Positions 12,515 through 24,624 are shown, numbered from the stretch's first letter. The stretch is DNA of 64,000 bases from Cryptomeria japonica (GCF_030272615.1 NC_081406.1:116995847-117059846), one strand, 5' to 3'. Numbers and translations: made by a program. Notes: generated from the sequence alone by a model not told the origin.

Positions 12515-12644
12515 ATTTGGATATTCACCAGATTAACCCCAAACCCAAACTAGTAGATACAATACCAGATGGCCAAGAACAATTTGGAATGTCGATTCCA
12601 CTTATTACAAGAAATGATTTTACTCATTTGAAAGTATGCCATCA

Positions 12645-12996
12645 TTAATATTTGGCCATTGGGAAATGTTTTTAGCATCCCTTCGTGTCAGCTCACACAA
12701 GTGTATTGGGAAGGATTCCCTTGCCATCAACCATTTGATTTCCTCATACACCACACCTAGATTTGCCACGTAATTTGCAGGCATATTGCCTTCTTGAAAA
12801 ATGTGAGTAATTTAAATTTTGTCTAATTTGACAATCATAACGAGGCACTCTTGGATTAAAAGTTTGATTGTTAGACTAGGAGACATCTTTTTAATCAAGC
12901 AATTAATGATATTCAGTGAGTCACTTTCTAACCATACCTTTGTATGCCCTCCATGAATAGCAAGTTGAAACCCAATGTAAGCTGCATTTTCCTAAG
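12645..12996 (-). pseudogene. RNase H-like C-terminal fragment of LINE ORF2 (copy 1)
   Basis: On the minus strand readable motifs are AAYIGFQLAIHGGHTKVWLE, then SDSLNIINCL, and later IFQEGNMPANYVANLG. This is the plant RNase H-like fold (RVT_3 type) found at the end of plant L1 ORF2. The aligned fragment at 58630-59058 has the same W-L-E-S-D-S and R-E-G-N landmarks. It is interrupted by at least one stop and starts inside the domain at the element's truncation point. Confidence 0.7.
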
Positions 12997-13015
12997 ATAT
13001 TAAATACATAATATT

Positions 13016-14230
13016 ATAAAATACTCCAATATGAATAATATAATCATATTTGACATCATTGAGAATTAGTTAGGGGTGACATACATGAATCTTGATAACA
13101 TATTCTAGATTTAAACTCATACAAAAATCTAACATAATTATAAGTCCCTTTTCAATATAGCTTCATAATGAACAATTGATTCAAACCATGAGTAAGGACT
13201 TGACATTTGAAGCATTGGGATAGTTGAATTATATTTTAGACTTTGATTCTCTTCCAAGAGAAACAAGTACACTTATGAATTTCATTTGAGCTAATTATGA
13301 CTACAATCCATTTCAATGGGATTTGAGTACTATTTACATAAATATTTGTTAAGGCCATTAAAATGGTATTATATCCATGTTGATTTAAATTAATATTTGT
13401 AGAGGGATGTAAGTAATATTTATATAAATATTTATCAAGGATATTACATAAGATTAGGATAACTAAGAGTTGTTAACATTCTAAAGATGCTAAGAGGAAT
13501 AATGACAAGGTTAGACCCAATCGTGGCATAATAAGGAAGAGAAGTTCATTTGAAATATTCTAGTAGGTCAGTAATTAGATATAAATGATGAGATGAATGA
13601 ATCAAAAGGAATATTTTGAGGGCTATGTACAAGATAAGCAGTAAAAGGAAATTATATGCACTTACTACTATAGTAGAAATTCAATCCTATAAAAAGTCAT
13701 AAATTTGATATTCAAGATAGAGATATATTTGATTATGAATCAATTGAAGAGTTAAAAAATGTGAAGTTTTCATGCACAAAGATAAAAGATCATACATCCT
13801 TATGGTGAGATCACGTGAAAATAAAGAGACAAAGAAGAGGAAAAGAGAAGATTGAGTCTTGGGATCTAATGCTACTAAATTGAATGCCATGTTCTTATTA
13901 GTGAATTACTTAGTTTATTTAAAAAATAGAAAATTTAAAACAAAGCATATGAATGCTAAGGACTATACAAAGGAATTATGCACATTCAATGTTCAATATG
14001 GCCCTGCATAGGTTAGATGGAGAAATAATCTCAATATATATACATGAATTGCAATTGCTAATTCGATGTCAACTCAAAATGATTAAAGTAAGGATAGTAG
14101 AAAAGGATTATTAGTATGCCTTAAAGGTAGATGAAAATGTGAAAATAAAAATAAAATGCATCTAGGGGATTCCCCTTCTTTTCCTTGTCCTCTTCCCTCT
14201 ATTGTTATTCATAGAGGAAGAGAACAATAT
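13016..14230. other. AT-rich DNA, nothing recognised
   Basis: About 1.2 kb between the LINE copy 1 target duplication and the large gypsy-like element. Open frames are short (13687-13890 is the longest) and without motifs. No repeat partner was seen elsewhere in the window. Confidence 0.5.
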
Positions 14231-14235
14231 AGGGT

Positions 14236-14600
14236 TGTAGCATCCTAAAATTTCACCCTTTGCAATTTTGACCACATTTCAGGCCCTCACCTTACTAGCA
14301 GTCTCATCCCCATGCTTGATCAGGACCCATTTATGCCTCCCCTGTGCAACTAAACTTCATTTTTCTATCTTACAAATTGCATAGCCTCTTTTCCCTAGCT
14401 TACAATAGGGTAGGACCATGCTGCCATGCCTTGGTCCTCCCTAATTATGACCTATTCTAGCTCCTAATCCCTATCTCAAATATGAGCAAAAAATTACTTC
14501 CCCACGTCGACCTATGTCAGAAAATTAAACAATTGATGATAGGCAAGTATATAAGGATATTTTCCCCTTTCATTTGCAATCAATCAATGATAAAGATATA
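14236..14600 (+). repeat. 5' LTR of the Tat-like element, left part
   Basis: These first 365 bp of the 1.21-kb LTR match the start of 28052-29260 (aggccctcacctt, ccccatgcttgat, cttccccayrtcg). They break off at ATATA (14596-14600), the target duplication of the nested chromovirus. Confidence 0.9.
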
Positions 14601-16192
14601 TGGTGCAGGAGCACCCTTCTAAGGTCTTCCTCCACTTGGATTTTGTTGGGATTTTGCTTCTTTAAGAAGCCATGTAAATGTAATAAGAGCCAAGAGCTCA
14701 TTGGTCTTGTTTAGGTCCTAGTTTAGGTCCTAGGTTCACAAGTCTAGGTTGAGTTTTCTTGTGGAGTAGAGGGTATGTGTGCCATTGAAGAGTTTGGGGT
14801 CCTTTTAGCATGGTTGTGTCCATAGGATAGCCCAATGTGGGCCTAAAAGTCAAGAAAAACAACATTGCAAAAGTTGCTCAAAAGTTGCAAAAAGTTGCAT
14901 GACAACTTTTCAAAGTTGTCATGCAACTTTTCCACCTAATAGGTCATAACCTTAGCTTGGCATGGAGAACCCTAACCTTGGCACACAAGCTAAGGAAATG
15001 AAATTATATATTATTGCAAACCCTAAAATGAGGGGTTGGATGCCAGATTGTATGACCCAAGAGAAAAGACCTTGACTGTGACTGTGTTTTTGTTGTCAGT
15101 CGGCACAAATGGAGCATTAAAAGATTGAAAATGGATTGTTTTGCAGACTAAAATGTGTTGAGAGTCTTGTATTGTGTTTATACTTTCATTTTGAGCATTT
15201 AGGTTAGGTTTATTGTGCAGGTTTTGTGTGCTTTGTAAATATTTTGTGAGTTACTCTTTCACTATCCAGTTTTGGACTGTTTTGTGTAAATGGGTTGACA
15301 ACTCCTATCCTCATTATGGAAACACCATGAAACCATGGGGAATAGGAGTGCAGACCCTATACAATATCTCAGAGGAAGCAGGGCCCTTGAAGATGCAGGA
15401 AAACCTTTCAAAGACCCACTCCTAGGCGAGACTGGACTGTGCTCGACTAGGAAGGGTTGAGGTTGCAGAGGTCCGTGAGAGCAAGGAAGGACAAGGAAGG
15501 AGGAACCCTTTGGAGGAGTTGTAGAGGGGTGTTTGGAGCATCATTAGTGAGAAGGAGGATCTTCCACCAATCCAGAAAAGGTGGTGAAGATAGCAGACCA
15601 TCACTGTGACCTTGGCAGGCCTAAAAACCCTCATAAAAACCCTCAAAAACCCCTAAATTCACCTAGGGTAGTGTACAGACACTTGGAGGCCCAAAACCAA
15701 GAAAATATTCAAGCCTTTTCCAAATGAATAGCAGTCCCTTTGGGAAGTTTCACAAGTTTGGGCATCATTTGCAAGAGGGAGCCCTAAAAGTCCGGAATGG
15801 AGGCCTAATTGGGCACATTCCTTGTAGCCCTATTTTGTAGGAAAGAAGCAAAATAGTGAGATCAGTGACAAATAGGAAGGTCAAAACCTCTTGGGGGCAC
15901 ATGAATGGGTGGATAAATATGTCAAAGACCTGTCCTATCCTTGCTAGGACTTGAGAAGGTATAGGAAGAGTTAAACCCTTATTAGCCTATGTTAGGGTAT
16001 TTGGAGCTTGTGAGTAGGTGAGACCTTAGGAGAAGAATCACATGTTGTTGGTGGGTGGATTGGGAAAGGTCAGGGGATTACACAAGAAAGGGATTCCTAG
16101 AGACCCTAGGGTGTGGTTGGAACACCTGGTGATCCATGGAGAGGATCAAGGAGCATAGATTAGGCTAGTCTATCCCATACCCATTCCCATCA
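14601..16192 (+). repeat. 5' LTR of the chromovirus
   Basis: A 1592-bp LTR. Compared with the 3' LTR it has a short duplication near 14704-14735 ('tttaggtcctag' repeated) and scattered substitutions. It contains a strong inverted repeat at 14891-14932. ORFs 15213-15425 and 15422-15646 are LTR shadows. Confidence 0.95.
14891..14932. repeat. perfect 20-bp inverted repeat in the 5' LTR
   Basis: Arms aaaagttgcatgacaacttt (14891-14910) and its exact reverse complement (14913-14932) are separated by TC. Direct copies of 'aaaagttgc' precede it. It would form a long RNA hairpin in any LTR transcript covering it. Confidence 0.9.
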
Positions 16193-16195
16193 AAT

Positions 16196-16207
16196 TGGTA
16201 TCAGAGC
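16196..16207 (+). other. primer binding site, initiator tRNA-Met
   Basis: TGGTATCAGAGC lies three bases after the 5' LTR end. It is the standard plant site complementary to initiator tRNA-Met. Confidence 0.95.
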
Positions 16208-16232
16208 AAGTTAAAGATTTGGTGGACCGTGC

Positions 16233-19200
16233 ATGTCTCTATATTCTGGTGAATCAGTAGGGGAGAACATAATGGTCACTAATGTAGAGCTAGCTAGGGA
16301 GGTAGAAGAACAAAAGGAGAAAAATAGACTCCTTGAAGATGCTATGAGTGAGATAAGGAACAAGCTGCAAGAAGTGGTTGATCAGAGAGCACAAGAACTC
16401 CGAGGTGCGGACACTAGTGATAGAGGAAAGAAAGCTATTGATCTAGATGACATCATATCTGAACTAGACCCCTTAATCAATGAAGAACCTTTTGTAAAGG
16501 TCATCAAGGCTTTGAATACAAAAGCTTTTGAAGGATTGCCACATTTCAGTGGAAGGATGGACATAGACACCATCATGGAATGGATTGAAGGTATGGAGAA
16601 CCACTTTGAGTGTGAAGGTGTGACAAAAGATCAAAAGGTTAAGGCTGCCAAATCAAGACTAAGGGGAGCAGCCTTGACATGGTGGAAGTACTTGCAAGAG
16701 GAGAGAATTAGCATGGGGAAGCTACCTATTGCAAACTGGAAGGCCATGGTGAGTAAGATCAAGGAGAACTACTTGCCAGAGGATTATGAAGTCCAACTTC
16801 ATAAGAAGAGACAGGGATTGAAACAAAAAGATCTTGATGTGGCCTCCTACATAGAGGAGTTTCAAAATCTTTGTCTTAGATCCAAAGTCCAAGAAGAGGA
16901 ATCTATCAAGGTGGCTAGGTATCTAAGTGGCCTAAAGTGGAACATCCAAGAGGAGATAAGCCTATGGACTCCTACCACTGTCCAAAAGTGTCATCAGCTT
17001 GCTGCTAACGTGGAAGAGAGGAAAAAAAGGAAGGGAGACTCCAACAACAGGGGTAGAGGTAGAGGTAGAGATCAAATGAGTCACCGAGGTGGTTACCAAA
17101 GCAAGGCAAGTGAGCAAAGGAATCAAGGAGAGTCCAAGTTGATTGAGTGTAATAGTGAAACCACTCTTAGAGGAGGCCATTCTCAAGGAAGAGGTGCACA
17201 AGGGGGCCCAAATAGGGGCATAGGTACTAGCAGGGGTAATTCCTACTTTTCAACCATGAAATGCTACAATTGTGGTCAATTGGGACACCCGACCTATAGA
17301 TGCCCTGACAAGCCTACTTCATCAAATAGTGGAAAGAGGGTTTCTTATGCCCATGAAGACACATCAAGCAGCAAAAAACCTGAGGTGGACCATATTGAAT
17401 CAGAGATTGGAGAAAATTTGATGTTCAATAGAGTCTTGATAAGACATCCAGTTAAGGATGAACCTAAGCATAGGAGAGCATTGTTTAGGGTGAGATGAAA
17501 AATCCTTGGTAAGGTTTGCAAGGTGAAGGTGATAGTTGATTCAGAGTCAACTGATAACATCATATTAGATGAGGCAACCAAGAAGTTGAAACTCACAAAG
17601 ATAACCCACACTAGTCCTTACAAGGTGACATGGTTGAATCAAGGATAGAGTGTGCTTGTCAATGAACAGACTTGGGTAGAGTTCTCTATTGGAGGATACA
17701 AGGATAAGATCCTTTGTGATGTGTTACCCATGGATGCTTGTCATCTGCTACTAGGTAGACCCTGGAAATTTGATAGGAAGATGATCTATGATGGAGAGGA
17801 GAACTCCATTTCCTTCAAGAAGGACAACAGAACCTACAAGATTCAGTCTCTGATAGAGAATGATGAGGGAACCTCAAGAACACCTAGTGTCTTACTTAAT
17901 ACTGGTAAAGAGTTCTTACACCTGCTGCATGAAGAGGAGACAGTGGGATATGCCATCTTTGTGAAGCCAAAGGAGGAGGAAGATAAGTTGTAGATAGAGG
18001 CACCTAAGGAGGTAAAGCAAATGTTGCAAGAGTATAAAGACATAGTGAGTGATGGAGCACCTGCAACACTTCCACCAAGAAGGTCTATAAGCCATCAAAT
18101 AGACTTTGTCCTCGATGCATCCCTACCGAATAAATCAGCGTATAAGCTCACACCTGATCAAAACAAGGAGGTGGCAAGGCAAGTGCAGGAGTTGTTGGAT
18201 CAAGGACTGATTAAGAAGAGCATCAGCCCATGTGCAGTCCTGGTAGTACTAGCAACAAAGAAGGGAAGCAAGTGTAGACTTTGCACTGATTCAAGGGCAA
18301 TCAATAGGATCACCATAAGGTATAGATTTCCTATTCCTAGAATAGAGGATTCGATGGATTGTTTAGGAGGTACCATGTATTTTACTAAGTTGGACCTTAA
18401 AAGTGGTTATTATCAGATTAGGATTAAGGAGGGTGATGAGTGGAAGACCGCTTTTAAGACCATAGAAGGGTTGTATGAATGGCTTGTGATGCCATTTGGA
18501 CTTACCAATGCCCCAAGCACCTTCATGAGGTTGATGAATGAGGTGTTGAAGGACTTCATAGGTAGATTTGTGGTGGTGTACTTAGATGACATACTCATCT
18601 ATAGCAGAACCAAAGAGGAGCACCTAGAACATTTGAGGTTAGTCCTAGAGAGGTTGCATGAAGAGAAGTTGGCAATCAACTTAGAGAAGTGTGACTTTTT
18701 GAAGCAAGAGTTAGTCTACTTGGGGTTTGTAGTGTCTAAGGGAACCTTGAAGATGGATCCAAGCAAAGTGGAGGCAATCTTGAATTGGCCTGCCCCTAAA
18801 ACAGGGACTGAAGTTAGGAGTTTCCATGGTTTAGCCCAATTCTATAGAAAGTTTGTGAGGAACTTTAGTGGCATATGTGCACTAGTACTTGACACCATAA
18901 AAGGAGGCCTTAAAACTAAGTTCAAATGGACTGAACAAGCTGATGAAGCATTCCAATTATTGAAGCAAGAAGTAGCCACAAAACCCATCCTACTCTTACC
19001 TACTTTTGACAAGTTATTCACATTGGAATGTGATGCAAGTGGCATTGCAGTAGGGGGTGTATTGAGTCAAGAGGGAAGGCCTGTGGCATTTTTCAGTGAG
19101 AAGCTTAATGAGGCAAAGAAGAGGTATTCAACATATGATCTAGAGTTGTATGCACTAGTTCAGTCTCTCAAGAAGTGGAGGCATTACCTACTCCCAAAAG

Positions 19201-20875
19201 AATTTGTGGTGTTCACAGATAACCAGGCTTTGAGTTACATCAGCACTTAAGAGAAGCTTAGCAATAGACATTTGAAGTGGATGGAGTACCTCCAATCCTT
19301 TACCTTTACCATCAAGCATAAAAAGGGGCAGCTTAACAAGGTGGTAGATGCTTTAAGCCGGAAGTTGTTGACTGTCCAAGAATTACAATTGCAGAGCATA
19401 GGGATAGAAGGTTTCAAGGATCTCTATGAAGAAGATGAGGACTTCTCATCAGCCTACAAGGTCTGCAAGGAGTTTGAGAATCACTTTCATGGTGAGTACG
19501 CAGATTACACTCTTCAAAATGGTCTCTTGTTCAAAGGCAATTAGTTATGTGTGCCTATAGGATCCATGAGAGAAAATCTCATACAAGAGAAACACAATGG
19601 AAGTCTAAGTGGACACTTTGGAATCAATAAAACTTTGGATCTAGTACAGAGGTACTACTATTGGCCTAGGTTGCCAAGGGATGTGAGAAGGTATGTGGAA
19701 AAATGTGGTGTGTGTCAAAGGGAAAAAGGAGGATCAAGCAATGCAGGCCTCTATCAGCCATTACCGATCCCAAATAGGCCTTGGGAGTGTGTGAGCATGG
19801 ACTTTGTGGTAGGACTCTCCAAGACAAAGACAGGTATGGATAGCATCTATGTGGTGGTATACAGATTTTCTAAGACAAGCCATTTTATTCCATGTAGAAC
19901 TACCCATGATGCTAGTTATATTGCACACCTCTTCTTTAAGGAGATTGTAAGGATTCATGGACTCCCATTAAGTATTGTTTTAGATAGGGATAGCAAGTTC
20001 ATGGGCCATTTTTGGCAAACCTTATGGAGAAGACTAGGGACTAATTTATCATTCAGCTCAGCTTACCATCCACAAACTGATGGTCAAACTGAAGTCATTA
20101 ATAGGTTGTTAGGCAACTTGTTGAGGTGTCTAACCAAGGAGTATGGGCAGACTTGGGATCTAGTTATTCCACAAGCTGAGTATGCCTACAACGACAGTGT
20201 AAGTAGGACCACTGGAAGGAGTCCTTTTGAGGTTGTTTATGGCAGACATCCAAGAGGGGTGTGTGAACTAAGAGAACTTGGTTCCATGGAGATGAAGAGT
20301 GGGCAAGCAGAGGACTTCACTCAAAAAATCAAGGAAGTCCAAGAACAGGTCAAGAGAGCCATCCTAGAGTCTACTCAAAAACTGAAAGCTAAAGTGGATG
20401 AAAAAAGGAGAGAGGTTTAGTTCAAAGTGGGTGACTATGTGATGGTCCATTTAAGTAAAGCTAGAATGAAAAGCAGAAAGCCTACTAAACTACAAATGAA
20501 GAGGGTAGGACCTTGTAGAATTCTGTCCAAATATGGTGAAAACGCCTACAAGGTGGATCTTCCTTCAGATTTGGCTATATCACCAGTCTCAATGTTGCTG
20601 ATCTGATATTATACAAAGGTGAAATAGTAGGGCAAATTGAGAATCAAGCCAAGGTGCTGCAGGACTTGGATGTGAATGCCTTACCTCAAGTGAAGCAACC
20701 CATAGCAGAGGAGATCTTGGAGTCAAGGGTGAAGAAGTCTACTAGACACTAGGTCTACTTGGAACACTTGGTGAAGTGGGCAGGTCAACCTGAGTCTGAA
20801 GCCACTTGGGTTGAAGAGGGCAGGTTCAAGAAACTTGGTATTGACCTGGCTCTCATCCCTCCCCTAGTTCCTTAA
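16233..20875 (+). pseudogene. chromovirus gag-pol polyprotein with chromodomain
   Basis: The ATG at 16233 opens a 421-codon gag (retrotransposon gag domain in the middle; zinc knuckle CYNCGQLGHPTYRC near 17260-17301). The protease follows at about 17500-17800 with VIVDSESTDNII, where D-S-G has become D-S-E. RT (18021-18800) keeps LVMPFGLTNAPSTF and YLDD. RNase H continues to about 19370 (FTLECDASG, ALSRK). Integrase has H-H-C-C (HNGSLSGHFG...CGVCQREKG) and D-D-E (MDFVVG, LDRDSKF, QTEVINR), then a GPF/Y-like region. The chromodomain (about 20750-20860) reads YLEHLVKWAGQPESEATWVE. In-frame stops: 17496, 17646, 17991, 19248, 19542, 20418 and 20750. A 1-base deletion lies near 20590. The true terminator is at 20873-20875. 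Lineage within chromoviruses is not assigned. Confidence 0.95.
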
Positions 20876-20883
20876 TTTTGTGC

Positions 20884-20895
20884 AGAGGGGGAGTA
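20884..20895 (+). other. polypurine tract of the chromovirus
   Basis: AGAGGGGGAGTA directly precedes the 3' LTR start TGGTGCAGG. It primes plus-strand DNA synthesis in such elements. Confidence 0.9.
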
Positions 20896-22477
20896 TGGTG
20901 CAGGAGCACCCTTCTAAGGTCTTCCTCCATTTGGATTTTTTTGGGATTTTGCTTCTTTAAGAAGCCATGTAAATGTAATAAGAGCCAAGAGCTCATTGGT
21001 CTTGTTTAGGTCCTAGGTTCATAAGTCTAGGTTGAGTTTTCTTGCGGAGTAGAGGGTATGTGTGCCATTGATGAGTTTGGGGTCCTTTTAGCATGGTTGT
21101 GTCCATAGGATAGCCCAATGTAGGCCTAAAAGTCAAGAAAAGCAACATTGCAAAAGTTGCTCAAAAGTTGCAAAAAGTTGCATGACAACTTTTCAAAGTT
21201 GTCATGCAACTTTTCCACCTAATAGGTCATAACCTTAGCTTGGCATGGAGAACCCTAGCCTTGGCACACAAACTGAGGCAAAGAAATTATATATTGTTGC
21301 AAACCCTAAAATGAGGGGTTGGATGTCAGATTGTACGGCCGAAGGAAAAAGACCTTGATTGTGACTGTGTTTTTGTTGTCAGTCGGCACAAATGGAGCAT
21401 TAAAAGATTGACAATGGATTGTTTTGCAAACTAAACTATATTAAGAGTCTTGTATTGTGTTTATACATTCATTTTGAGAATTTAGGTTAGGTTTATTGTG
21501 TAGGTTTTGTGTGCTTTGTAAATATTTTGTGAGTTACTCTTTCACTATCCAGTTTTGGATTGTTTTGTGTAAATGGGTTGACAACTCCTATCCCCATTGT
21601 GGAAACACCATGAAACCATGGGGAATAGGAGTGCAGAACTTGTACAGTATCTTAGAGGAAGCAAGGCCCTTGAAGATGTAGGAAAGCCTTTCAAAGACCC
21701 CACTCCTAAGCGAGACTGGACTGTGCCTGGCTAGGAAGGGTTGAGGTTGCAGAGGTCCATGAGAGCAAGGAAGGACAAGGAAGGAGGAACCCTTTGGAGG
21801 AGTTGTAGAGGGGTGTGTGGAGAATCATTGGTGAGAAGGAGGATCTTCCACCAATCTAGACAAGGTGGTGAAGATAGCAGACCATCACTATGACCTTGGC
21901 AGGCCTAAAAACCCTCATAAAAACCCTCAAAAACCCCTAAATTCACCTAGGGCAGTGTACAGACACTTGGAGGCCCAAAAATAGGAAAATATTTGAACCT
22001 TTGCCAAATAAATAGCAGTCCCTTTGGGAAGTTTCACAAGTTTGGGCATCATTTGCAAGAGGGAGCCCTAAAAGTTTGGAATGGAGGCCTAATTGGGCAC
22101 ATTCCTTGTAGCCCTATTTTGTAGGAAAGAAGCAAAATAGTGAGATCGGTAACAAATAGGAAGGTCAAAACCTCTTGGGGGCACATGAATGGGTGGAGAA
22201 CTATGTTAAAGACCTGTCCTATCCTTGCTAGGACCTGAGAAGGTATAGGAAGAGTTAAACCCTTATTAGCCTATGTGAGGGTATTTGGAGCTTATGAGTA
22301 GGTGAGACCTTAGGAGAAGAATCACATGTTGTTGGTGGGTGGATTGGGCAAGGTCAGGGGATTCCACAAGCAAGGGAAGTCCTAGAGACCCTAGGGTGTG
22401 GTTGGAACACCTGGTGATCCAAGGAGAGGATCAAGGAGCATAGACTAGGCTAGTCTATCCCATACCCACTCCCATCA
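20896..22477 (+). repeat. 3' LTR of the chromovirus
   Basis: A 1582-bp LTR highly similar to 14601-16192 and followed by the duplicated ATATA. It carries the same 20-bp inverted repeat. ORF 21496-21681 corresponds to 15213-15425 of the other LTR and is not a gene. Confidence 0.95.
21173..21214. repeat. perfect 20-bp inverted repeat in the 3' LTR
   Basis: Arms 21173-21192 and 21195-21214 with a 2-bp spacer are identical to the structure in the 5' LTR. Confidence 0.9.
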
Positions 22478-22482
22478 ATATA

Positions 22483-23328
22483 GCATAACAGTTTGCATAA
22501 AATGGTGGAGAAGGCAAGGAGACTACATTCAAGCATTCAAGCATTCAAGTATTCAAACATTCAAGAATTCATCATCAAGAATTCCTCAAGGCCACATACT
22601 CTTCATCTATCGAGTGGAGCAATATTACATCATTCATTTGCAAGCATGTCTATGTGTTAGGGTTTTGTCATGTTCATGCCATTTCATACAACATATTTGA
22701 TTAAATCTAAGAAGCAAAGCATCATCATCATCATCTATTACAGATACAGAGGTATAAATTTCCATCATTTATTTCAAGCATTTGCAGTATTTATTTCAAG
22801 GTTGTTTACAAACCAAGGTTTGAATTAAGAAAACCCCTATTCCCAACCCCTTTCTTCTTCTTTTTGTGTGTAGGAAGTAGGTGTGCAACTATACTTCTGT
22901 AATTAAGCTTTATTTGCAGAGACGAAAAAACCCTTTTCGACGTGCAAAAAGTTCAAAGGGCCAAGTTGGGGGCAACTTGGTCCAAACACACGGTCCCTGC
23001 AACTTTTGGTAGATTTCGTAGATCAACTCTGAATCATCTCAAACTTCTCAGATCCAGGTGCATGACGGAATCTCAAAACTGTAGCTCATTGTTTCCACTT
23101 ATTTTGTCTTCAATTTCAACACTTTACTTATTCAACTTACAAAACAGGGTCAAACACATTCCAAACATCAATCAATCTACTTAGTATTCAGTCCTTGCAT
23201 CATTTAGGATTGGATCTATTAGATTCATCCCCCTCTTTTGAAAGTAAAGTTCTCCAAGTGAAAATTGAGCTTAGTGAATTCTCCTTTCCAAGTGGTGAAT
23301 TTATAAGCCACCAATTTTTCACTTTACA
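22483..23328 (+). repeat. 5' LTR of the Tat-like element, right part
   Basis: The LTR resumes after the duplicated ATATA (22478-22482). It matches 28450-29260, including 'attcaagcattcaagc' repeats near 22528-22570, GTAGCTCA and 'aggattggatct'. It ends CACTTTACA at 23328. The two parts together give 1211 bp, against 1209 bp for the 3' LTR. ORFs 22942-23184 and 23195-23383 are LTR shadows. Confidence 0.9.
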
Positions 23329-23331
23329 TTT

Positions 23332-23347
23332 TGGTGAACCCGATGTG
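23332..23347 (+). other. primer binding site of the Tat-like element
   Basis: Three T residues after the LTR end, TGGTGAACCCGATGTG occupies the primer site position. The cognate tRNA is not identified. The TTT gap plus TGGTG start is shared with the element at 48395-58003. Confidence 0.65.
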
Positions 23348-24624
23348 AACACCCTTAATTCTAATTTTTGTTTTCAGATTTGAGTGTATGCAATTTACAA
23401 TTCAAATTTTCAATTACAAGTTTAAATTCCCTTGCAAATTTTAAGAATTAGGAAGTTAAATTTACAAAAAACCCCCAATTTTTAGATTCAAAATTGAGCT
23501 TGTCATTTTTCTAAATTGGATTAATTGTTTCATATCTGAGAACTCTTCAATTTTACAATTCGAGTTTTCATTTGCATGTTCAATTTTCAAAAAAATTAAG
23601 TGGTTAAATAAAAAGAAACCTCAATTTTTAAATTTAAAATTGAGCTTGTGGGTTGTGTAGATCTTGAATTAATTTTTAAATTTGAGTCCTTCAATTTAAA
23701 ATTTCACTTTCCCTACTTACAACATTCAAAGTTTCAAATTTAAATTTTTGAAATAAAGCGGGTTATGCAATAAACCCTAATTTTTAAAATTAAATTAATC
23801 TTGTGCAATTTCAAATTTTCCTTTAAGCATTTAGTTGACCCAATTAAATCTAAAGCCTCTTGTCTTACTTCTAAACATCATAAAAGTTGACCCTTAAGTG
23901 TGCCCATTTTTTTTGTTTTATTCTTTCAATTAATCATCTTCTCAAACATCCTAAGTGTGTCCTATTTTGACCTTCAATTCTTATTTTCGCATATCTAGAC
24001 ATCTCCAATTCCCATATCCTTCTAGAATTTGCATTAGAATCACAATATCTTGCTTCCCTGAAAATTTGGTAAAAAGTTGGTCGGACCAAGTAGGTACCTA
24101 CTTGGTCCCGACTTTTTCTCCTCAAATTTTGGGAGCCTGTTTTGACTATATTTTGCTGCTCAATTCGAGAGATTTGTGAAATTTTATTGATTTTAGGTCA
24201 CCCTAAGGTCGAAAACAAATCTGAATTTCAACATTTCAATATTTTAAATTTTAAAATTAAGAGGTTAGTTTTGGACAACCCTAATTTTATATTTAAATCT
24301 TCCCTCTTTTCAATTTTCAATTTTTAAAATTAAGAGGTTAATTTCAATAGGCCCTAATTTTGAAATTGAGTCTCTTTTGTATAATTTTCATTTTCAATTT
24401 ACTAGGAGATTGCATTATTTATCTTTATTCTTTCAATCAATTTCTTCATTTAATTGAATAATCATTTTTCCTAGAATTTTGCATTATTCAATTATCCTAG
24501 ATCTCATTTGAATTACATAAATTTAGTGGTTGAATTTACAAGAGCCCTAATTTATAAGTTATCTTGTGGATTGAATCTAGTTCATTGCATTCACTTATTT
24601 CATTGCAAGTTTCCTTTTTCTTAA

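Larger units (their letters stand above)
10708..12996 (-). mobile_element. 5'-truncated LINE copy 1 (RNase H end plus ORF3)
   Basis: A 19-bp target duplication with one mismatch flanks the unit: atattgaatacataatatt (10689-10707) and atattaaatacataatatt (12997-13015). The 3' end is at the left. On the minus strand it ends ...CGTTTTATCTTAATCAAA, a typical plant LINE terminus. From its 5' end (12996) the unit reads the tail of an RNase H domain, then an extra ORF (ORF3), then a 3' tail. Length is 2289 bp. No reverse transcriptase part is present, consistent with 5' truncation during target-primed reverse transcription. Confidence 0.85.
14601..22477 (+). mobile_element. complete Ty3/gypsy chromovirus, nested
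   Basis: LTRs 14601-16192 and 20896-22477 are highly similar, start TGGTGCAGGAGC and end CCCATCA. ATATA is duplicated at 14596-14600 and 22478-22482. The initiator tRNA-Met primer site lies just after the 5' LTR and AGAGGGGGAGTA just before the 3' LTR. The interior has gag, protease, RT, RNase H, integrase and a C-terminal chromodomain in order, all in one frame until a 1-base deletion near 20590. It is complete in structure but coding-dead. Its insertion into another element's LTR makes it younger than that element. Confidence 0.96.

Noticed and set aside
12463-12648. Plus-strand 61-codon frame
   Set aside because: Antisense to the junction between RNase H and ORF3 of LINE copy 1.
22942-23383. 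Frames of 80 and 62 codons with counterparts at 28828-29353
   Set aside because: They are similar only because both lie in the two LTRs of one element; no domain.
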